NCBI GenBank assembly: GCA_019022495.1
Contig: JAFEKR010000001.1
Span: forward strand, 1,984,001 to 2,048,000
DNA length: 64,000 nucleotides
From: Epichloe hybrida
Lineage: Eukaryota; Ascomycota; Sordariomycetes; Hypocreales; Clavicipitaceae
Reading direction: 5' to 3'
The position numbers were made by a program, and so were the translations under genes. Shown piece by piece: positions 57,880 through 64,000 of the stretch. The notes under the pieces were generated by a model that ran no database searches, was not told the DNA's origin, and saw only the letters and a program-made list of their open reading frames with translations. How positions within the stretch are numbered: position 1 is the stretch's first letter; every line of letters begins with the position of its first letter.

Positions 57880-58432
57880 CAGGCATTATATAGGATTTCG
57901 TGGCTACCTTGCTTGGTTACGAAACGAAACGTGGCTCGTGAGCTGAGAAGCTCTGCGTGGGCAACGGAATTTATTCATTTGAGGGTTTATGTAGAATAGC
58001 AATGTCTTATCAAGCATCGGGCTTTAGCCTTTGGTCTGTCAATAAGCCTGTATGGCCAGAACATTCGGCTGGGATGGCGCGTCGGGGGGAGTATTAAGCA
58101 ACATTTCGACTTGTGCACCCATGAGTCAGTCGTCTTCATAGACGTATCCCACACATTCCACTTGGGACATGGATAAAGCACATGAGTGAGTCAAGAAATT
58201 GTATTGGAAAAAAAACCAACATGATCCTCCCGTCTATTTCTTTCCTACGCCACCGGCCACTTGGCATTCAATTCCTCTTTCTACCTAGAATAACATGTAC
58301 AACAATTGATATGCTTCAAAAGGCGGCAGCAGACAAGAGTATTCCCTTTACAAGTAACAACACTCACGGTGCTACGTTTCTTCCCCGCCCCTTCTCGGGC
58401 TTTGCGAATTTGTTTACAAAACAAGAGAACAT
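57880..58432. other. Convergent 3' region between the chromodomain gene and cox6
   Basis: 553 bp, no gene recognised, presumably both 3' UTRs. Confidence 0.6.
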
Positions 58433-59363
58433 TTACTTCTCCTCAGGGTACAGGTCTTCCTTCAAGGGGACGCCGAGCTCTTCCCGGAGAGACTTGAGCT
58501 CGGTGAGATATTGGTCGTATTGGCCCTTGTTCTCGACCTTGGCCTTGACACCTGCAATTGGGGTAGAACTAGTAAGTAAGACGGGTCGCGCTAGGTCAAT
58601 TCGACTGACAGGTATTCCAAAGCATCGGGACGGCCCGAGGAGGTGATGATGACATCAAGGTTGAAATGACGGTGACGTACCCTCGAAGATGCGGACGGCA
58701 GTAGCAAAGTCGTTGACCCTTCGGGCAGCCTTGAGGGCGGCGGCGATGACGGAGGTGGAGGGGACGAGATCGTACGCGAAAGCGTTGTTCAGGTTGCGCT
58801 GGCCAATGGCGATTAGTACGATTGGCAGCACATGGTTTTTATTTTATTTTAGGATGACAGGGCCATCATACCTGGAGCTCGAAAACATCCTGAACACTCT
58901 CGAATTCCTTCTCGAATCTGCAAAGGATTGACGACTCGTCAGTCATTGAGCCTATTCAGTATTGCTACTATTGCAAGATTTCGGAATGCATTTCGTTAAG
59001 ATTGGCGGGTAGCGCTGCATTCGGGAATTCGGCTCGCGTCGTTGGAAAAACACTCATGTCCCGCTAGAATCCGAGAGGGACCAGGAAACAGCCCAATTAA
59101 GTTGCGTTCCCTCGTTCCCTCGTTCCCTCATCCCCTTGAACACTGCATTGGTGTCCCGACGTGGCAACGACGTGGCAAAGAGCTATTCCTCACCTGGTAG
59201 TGAAGTCCTCAAATGACTCCTCGGCATGATCGCTTGGTCGGGGTAGAGAAGTGCTGAAGGCAGCGCGAACCATCAGGGGCCTGGTGGCAGGACGAGCGGC
59301 AGCGCGGAAAAAGGTCGTCGAGCCACGACTGGCGGCGCGGAGCAAAGAGGTTGACGGCATCAT
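58433..59363 (-). CDS. cox6: Cytochrome c oxidase subunit VI (Cox6; animal COX5A)
   Basis: Predicted 150-aa precursor, complement(join(58433..58551,58681..58798,58872..58917,59194..59363)). The start MMPSTSLLRAASRGSTTFFR begins a typical mitochondrial presequence rich in Arg, Ser and Ala; the second Met is an equally possible start. The mature part reads SFEDFTTRFEKEFESVQDVF, then RNLNNAFAYDLVPSTSVIAA, LKAARRVNDFATAVRIFEG and KSLREELGVPLKEDLYPEE. This is the Cox6/COX5A family, a peripheral matrix-side subunit of complex IV. Introns are GT-AG; the acceptor before RNLNN is CAGAG, where the upstream CAG would give a stop, so the downstream AG is required. Length and order fit other fungi. The long first intron (276 bp) carries repeats of CGTTCCCT. 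Confidence 0.93.
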
Positions 59364-61010
59364 GGTCGATGTCGAGGGGGGAGAGGTGGTTCGACTGGCG
59401 ATGTTATGTTTTGTCGTGCGGGTGGTGATGTGGACACTCGGGGGAGGGTTGGATGTGCGTTTTTCGACGATGAATTTGCTGATAGCTTGCTTTGCTTGCC
59501 TTGCCAATTGGCTGGCCGATGGACTGGGTGACTAAGCTGCTCGTGAGGTTGCACGGTTTTAATTTTTACGCACTGTGTATGTAAAGACCAGCAGCATGAT
59601 TTTGCCCAAATCCAATTTGATGTGATGACGCTTTTCCTTCCTTCCCTCTCATTCCTGGGGTTTTTGAACCTCACTCTTCGGGCAGCAAACTACGGGCTCG
59701 GTTGGTGAAGAACTGATGTATTACGCCATATCGTGCAGAAATACGGAGTAGAGATGATCGATAATGCGACCCGGAGTGGCCGACCATCGATGGCCGACCG
59801 ACGAGGGCCGCGAGGCAATGACGCAATGGGCTTCACTTCCCAAAAAAAAACTCGGCTGCATGGTCACGTCGTCACAGCATGCGATTGCCTTCTGGCAAGC
59901 CAAATGAAATGATGTACGCACGCCAGGCAATTGCAAGCATATGCCGCAATATCGAAGCAGAATACGTCCGTAGTCGCGCCCCATAATACACATTGGGCAA
60001 TGCCGAGGTCCAACACGGCGAGACCCTCTTCTCTTGATGAATCAACAACACCGAGAAAAGGGGATGCGTGTCTTAATATTGACACGGGACAGATATTTGT
60101 GCCGTGCCTTAATCGGGCCTTGTAATCCCAAGCCTTGCTAATAATCTGCAATGGGCACGCAAACTCGCAAATTAACATCTATCCGGTCCTACGTCGTGCC
60201 CCATCGCGCCTCGCGCTTGTCTGTACTAGGACTCCGTAATCCGTAGGCAACCCAGATACCAAGCTTATATACGAAGTCAAGAATTCTATCCTTGTCGGTA
60301 CGGGTGCGAGGCCTTACCGGCACCAAGGAGATATTACATATGTAAGGAGTACGCCGTAACGTGACTGGGGCCATTGAAATTGGCAGGCAGAGCCTCGTCG
60401 ATCACGGTCACGTGCTGTGTCCCTTTGAGGCTGGGTCTCACAAAGTCGGGTCGGCGATTTTGATCCCGACGAATCACATGCGAGATGGCCTCAACATTGC
60501 CAAGTCTGTACGGATCCGTACCTCTGTGCCTGTTAAGTATCGTGTCTCTTTGTACCAGTCGCAACGCGCATGTGTACTTATTCATCATCCAGCCGAAGGA
60601 GCCCTTTTCTGCCCTTCTCTTGCCGCTCCTCCTTCCCTCCCTTCCCTTCCCTTTCCTTCCCTTGTTCACTGTTATCCGGCCTGCCCGTCCGCCATCTGGT
60701 GTATTTTATTAATCTTTCCGCCGATTGCTTCTTTGTTCGCAAAGAGCCATTGGCACTTCCTTTCTTCTTGTCGCTCCTTGCTTGCGTGACGCCGGTCTTG
60801 CACCAGTCCCGAGAAGCTCAAGCGTTTCGCGCGTCTTCGTCTCCACGTCGAGTCCGGAAACTTCAAACCTTGCCGAGCAAACAGTCGTGCATTAATAATC
60901 ATTCGCGCCTGCTTCCCACTCGACTCGACACCCTTTTCCTCCGCAACAAATCCTCGTCGAGCTCATTCTCTTCGAGGTACGCAAAGAAAACAACGCCGTC
61001 AATCGCCAAA
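59364..61010. promoter_or_regulatory. Divergent promoter region of cox6 and the elongase gene
   Basis: 1647 bp between the two start codons. No gene was recognised. A long pyrimidine-rich tract (about 60598-60670, CTTCCCTTCC-type) followed by further C/T-rich leader lies before the elongase start, as is common in strongly expressed fungal genes. Confidence 0.6.
60598..60670 (+). promoter_or_regulatory. Pyrimidine-rich promoter tract of the elongase gene
   Basis: Continuous C/T-rich plus strand with repeated CTTCC/CCTTC motifs, about 350-410 bp before the start codon. CT tracts often mark transcription start areas in filamentous fungi; use here is inferred. Confidence 0.5.
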
Positions 61011-62401
61011 ATGTCCGGCCTACTTGAGCAGCTCCCGCTGCCTACGATCGATCGTCCCTTCGGCGTCCACCTATGGCCTATCTTCAGCAAGGCCTGGGAG
61101 GCTGTTGTTGGATATCCTGCCGAGCAGTTTAAGTTCGTCCCTTTCGAGACGCCCATGTCGACTCTCAAGTCGACCTCGGTTTTCATCGTCATCTACTACA
61201 TGATCATCTTTGGTGGTCGCGAGTTGATGCGCAATCGCGAGCCTTTCAAGCTCAAGGCGCTCTTCCTCGTTCACAACTTCTACTTGACCGCCATCAGCGG
61301 CATCCTTCTGGTTCTCTTCATTGAGCAGCTCGTTCCTGAGCTCTACCACAATGGTGTCTTCCACGCCATTTGTCACCGCGATGGTGGTTGGACGCAGCCC
61401 ATGGTCGTTCTGTACTACGTGAGTTGCCAGCCCAGAGGGAAATTGTATTACTGATTCGCTCATGATGAGTTTGCACTGACATGACAATTGCAGCTCAACT
61501 ACCTCACCAAGTATTTGGAGCTCCTTGACACGGTTTTCCTGTTCCTCAAGAAGAAGCCCCTGAGTACGTGTCCTTTTTTTTTTTTTCCTTTTTTTTTCCT
61601 TTTTTCGCCAAAATCTTGCTGAGAGATGCCATTGCACTTGAACAAATTCACTGACTGATTGGCATAGCCTTCCTTCATTGCTATCACCACGGTGCCACCG
61701 CCCTCCTCTGCTACACTCAGTTGATTGGTTCCACGTCGGTTTCTTGGGTTCCCATCACCCCATTGCACTTGAACAAATTCACTGACCGCCTTCCTTCATT
61801 GCTATCACCACGGTGCCACCGCCCTCCTCTGCTACACTCAGTTGATTGGTTCCACGTCGGTTTCTTGGGTTCCCATCACCCTCAATTTGACCGTGCACGT
61901 TGTCATGTATTGGTACTACTTTCAGAGTGCCCGCGGCATTCGTATCTGGTGGAAGGAGTGGGTCACTCGTCTCCAGATCATCCAGTTCATCATCGATCTT
62001 GGTAAGTTTTCCCGCAATACATTGGGAAGAGTCCGCAAGTCAGCCGTGTTGCTGATAACTGGAAAATAGGTTTCGTCTACTTTGCCTCGTACACCTACTT
62101 CACCTCGACCTACTTCCAGTGGCTGCCTAATGCCGGCAACTGCGCTGGCGAGGAGTTTGCTGCTTTCTCTGGCATCGCTATTCTCAGCTCGTATTTGGTT
62201 CTCTTCATCTCCTTCTACTTTGCCACTTACAAGAAGGGTGGCAGGAGCACTACTCGCAAGTCGCTCCGTCGAATGTCACAGGCTCCTCTTCCCGACCCTT
62301 TGCATATCCAGGCTGCTGGCTCTGCGAACGGTCACGGCAACGGTGCTACCTCAACCGGGTCCAAGACAAATGGCTCCACTACGCGCTCCCGCAAGGCCTA
62401 A
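61011..62401 (+). CDS. ELO-family fatty acid elongase, frame broken by an internal duplication
   Basis: Exons are 61011..61418, 61494..61563, 61668..62001 and 62070..62401. The start [20 protein letters not shown], multiple hydrophobic helices, [20 protein letters not shown], the histidine box [13 protein letters not shown], and a basic C-terminus ending TTRSRKA identify an ELO elongase. This is the 3-ketoacyl-CoA synthase of very-long-chain fatty acid synthesis in the endoplasmic reticulum. The expected family product is 340 aa. In this sequence the segment 61629-61759 recurs at 61760-61880, minus 10 net bases. Read from the first acceptor, the exon carries 121 extra bases and shifts frame after SWVPIT. 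The second copy has lost the AG acceptor, so splicing cannot avoid it. Leaving out one copy gives 1023 nt, exactly 341 codons. The gene is therefore either inactivated here or mis-assembled. Confidence 0.88.
61629..61880. repeat. Partial tandem duplication across the intron 2/exon 3 junction of the elongase
   Basis: Copy A is 61629-61759 and copy B 61760-61880. They are identical except that TGATTGGCATAG of copy A (the end of the intron with its acceptor) is CG in copy B. Each copy includes the tail of intron 2 and the first 92 bases of exon 3. Confidence 0.93.
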
Positions 62402-63040
62402 GTACAAACTCGTCAGCCTTTAGTTCGGCCTAGAGGCGTTTGCGCAGCCTCAGGGCTGAGAGAGAAGAAGGACACAGTCAGACGCAACGACGCCGAGCTG
62501 TTCTGGTTCGAGGGGGCAAGTTGCAAACCACCATTCAGGCTTCAATCACACATGCCCCCTGAAAATCACAAGCCTGGCATATACGACGCCCTAATTGTAC
62601 AAAAGTTGAAGATTATTTATTCTTTCTTTTTTGGAGATACTAGGGGAACATGATATACGCGGATTAGGCGCTGGGCAGGCGTGGGGGATTTTTATCAACT
62701 TCACGACGTGGTCGTCTCGGAGAGGAGAGACCTCACTAGTGTCTTTTTTTCCGGCGGTAATGATGGCAGGCGGCTGATTGATGACAACTCGCGCGTTTCA
62801 CTTGGGTTTATGCGCGGCAGTTTCATGGCAGGGGTGGACAACTTCAGAAGGAGTATTTTGGCCGGATCGCTGACTGCTCGGCAGAGCAGCCAAGGTGCAT
62901 GAAAGTTGTGACGGCGACGTCAAGCACCTTTGTTCTGTTCTGCCATGGTCCGTTTTACAACTGGTGCATCACAGCGTGCTCCCGGCTCGGAGCGCGCACA
63001 GCAACATGTAGAAAGGTGTAATGGGGTCATTTTGAGCAAC

Positions 63041-63042
63041 TG

Positions 63043-63073
<31 letters not shown>
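63041..63073. repeat. Microsatellite (TGC)n
   Basis: About ten TGC triplets with one TGT interruption, in noncoding sequence. Confidence 0.85.
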
Positions 63074-63671
63074 ACGTATGTGAATTATGTTTCTGTGAAT
63101 GTGTTCTCAGTCATGATGTGTATATCTCGAACGTCCGGGAGGTTCTGGCGCATGCGTGTAGACGGGCAATTCCTGAGTCGATTGGCGAGTGCGCTGGAGC
63201 TCTTGGTTGCGGAGCGGAGACGAATGCCAGAACAATAGCACTATGTAGAGGCGCAATCGCTCCGTAAAGAGGACAGGAATATTAGCTCCACGTCGATGCC
63301 TAAAGGATACTCGCGATGGAGTATTGAGTATCACAAAGGCTGCGAGGTGAGCACACTGGCAGATTGGGTGGCCCAAGGGCAAGCCGCGAGACGACTAGCC
63401 GCCGATCTGAACAATGAATCATCCACTTTGGCCAAGCAAGCGCCAAGTACGGATCAGCTATTAGATGGCGGTCGTCTTCCCCACACCAGCGAGGAAAGCT
63501 TGCCCCTGGCGTGACCACGCTTGACGTCAATGTTCGGTGCAATACGTATGTACGGATTAATGACTTCACGTCCTTCCTCCGGCGTGCAAGGAATTGATCA
63601 GACGAATAGAGGGGTATTAGGGATACGCCACAGCCGTGACAGGGCAAACTTTGGCTTCGGTCCAGCAGCCC

Positions 63672-63778
63672 AGCCGCCTTGGCCCAGCCGAGCCCAGCCC
63701 AACCCAACCTGGCCCAGCCCAGCCAGCCCAGCCCAGCAGCATAGCCCAGCAGCATAGCCCAGCAGCATAGCCCAGCAG
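63672..63778. repeat. CCCAGC-rich tandem repeats
   Basis: CAGCC/CCCAGC units grade into three copies of the 13-mer CCCAGCAGCATAG. Simple slippage array. Confidence 0.8.
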
Positions 63779-64000
63779 GGCTTCTCCTCGACTGGCGAGG
63801 AAGAGGAAGGAGCAAGTGGCGTTGGCCCGCCCCTCAGCCGCCGGGCAGCCGACAACTGCCAGAACTGCCAGCCTGTCACGGCAGGCCCTTCTGCCTTCTG
63901 CACTCGGGTGTGTGTGTGTTCAGGTGTGAGACAGAGACAGCACGGATCAAGAACGACAGGTCTCGACGCGAGGGGACAATGTCCAGAGGACGACAAAGGC

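Larger units (their letters stand above)
62402..64000. other. Downstream region with simple repeats, no gene seen
   Basis: The region holds the elongase 3' UTR, then sequence with no supported gene to the window edge. It contains a TGC repeat (63041-63073) and, at 63660-63780, runs of CCCAG-type units ending in three copies of CCCAGCAGCATAG. Short open frames here overlap those repeats and show no motifs. Confidence 0.5.

Noticed and set aside
61842..62069. Separate short gene starting inside the duplicated elongase segment
   Set aside because: It is the normal elongase exon 3 frame as it appears after the duplication, running into intron 3.

Overview
The window is nuclear DNA of a filamentous ascomycete (Pezizomycotina, most likely Sordariomycetes and perhaps Hypocreales; the order is an inference from overall gene style). 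The evidence is short GT-AG introns of about 50-130 bp with fungal branch points, Zn2Cys6 regulators, fungal forms of Scc4, Cyk3, Rai1 and Hda2/3, pyrimidine-rich promoters, and one 8-9 kb AT-rich island whose transposon is degraded in the C-to-T style of repeat-induced point mutation (RIP). I support 18 protein genes and one tRNA gene. Exon models were built by hand and each was checked for frame; where they are uncertain, the entry says so.

Layout. 1-13 kb: a very large conserved protein of unknown function (+), an F-box protein (-), a small TIR element, and a poly(ADP-ribose) polymerase (+). 13-24 kb: a transcription factor with two Zn2Cys6 clusters (-), an intron-containing tRNA-Ala (-), a short-chain dehydrogenase (+), a small secreted protein with a broken frame (+), an isopentenyl-phosphate-kinase-like enzyme (-) and a tiny Cys-tailed protein (+). 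24-33 kb is dense housekeeping: the mitochondrial FAD/folate-type carrier (-), Tom7 of the outer-membrane import pore (-, 53 aa in five exons), splicing factor SF3b subunit 4 (+), and cohesin loader Scc4/Mau2 (-). 33.3-42.3 kb has no live gene. A TIR element with TA target sites (34086-41731) carries an LTR retroelement (34527-41616, 202-bp LTRs, 5-bp target duplication), which itself carries two foldback elements with the same ends (38381-40221 and 40781-41190); two tandem short elements follow. 42.8-64 kb: Cyk3 (-) and a Sid1/SepL-type kinase (+), divergent from one 1.5-kb promoter region; the decapping enzyme Rai1 (-) and a chromodomain-Hda2/3 protein (+), also divergent; then cytochrome oxidase subunit Cox6 (-) and a fatty acid elongase (+).

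Functional links. Cyk3 and the Sid1-type kinase both act in septation and cytokinesis. Tom7, the carrier and Cox6 all serve mitochondria. The chromodomain-Hda2/3 protein is the kind of factor expected to read H3K9 methylation, which in fungi marks RIP-degraded islands such as the one in this window.

Most unusual points: an elongase gene whose frame is broken by a partial tandem duplication of an intron/exon junction; a secreted-protein gene with a one-base frame break in a C run; an 8-nt microexon in rai1; a probable GC-AG intron in scc4; tandem zinc clusters in one regulator; and the three-level nested transposon island with its foldback family. No clearly new multi-gene system was found.
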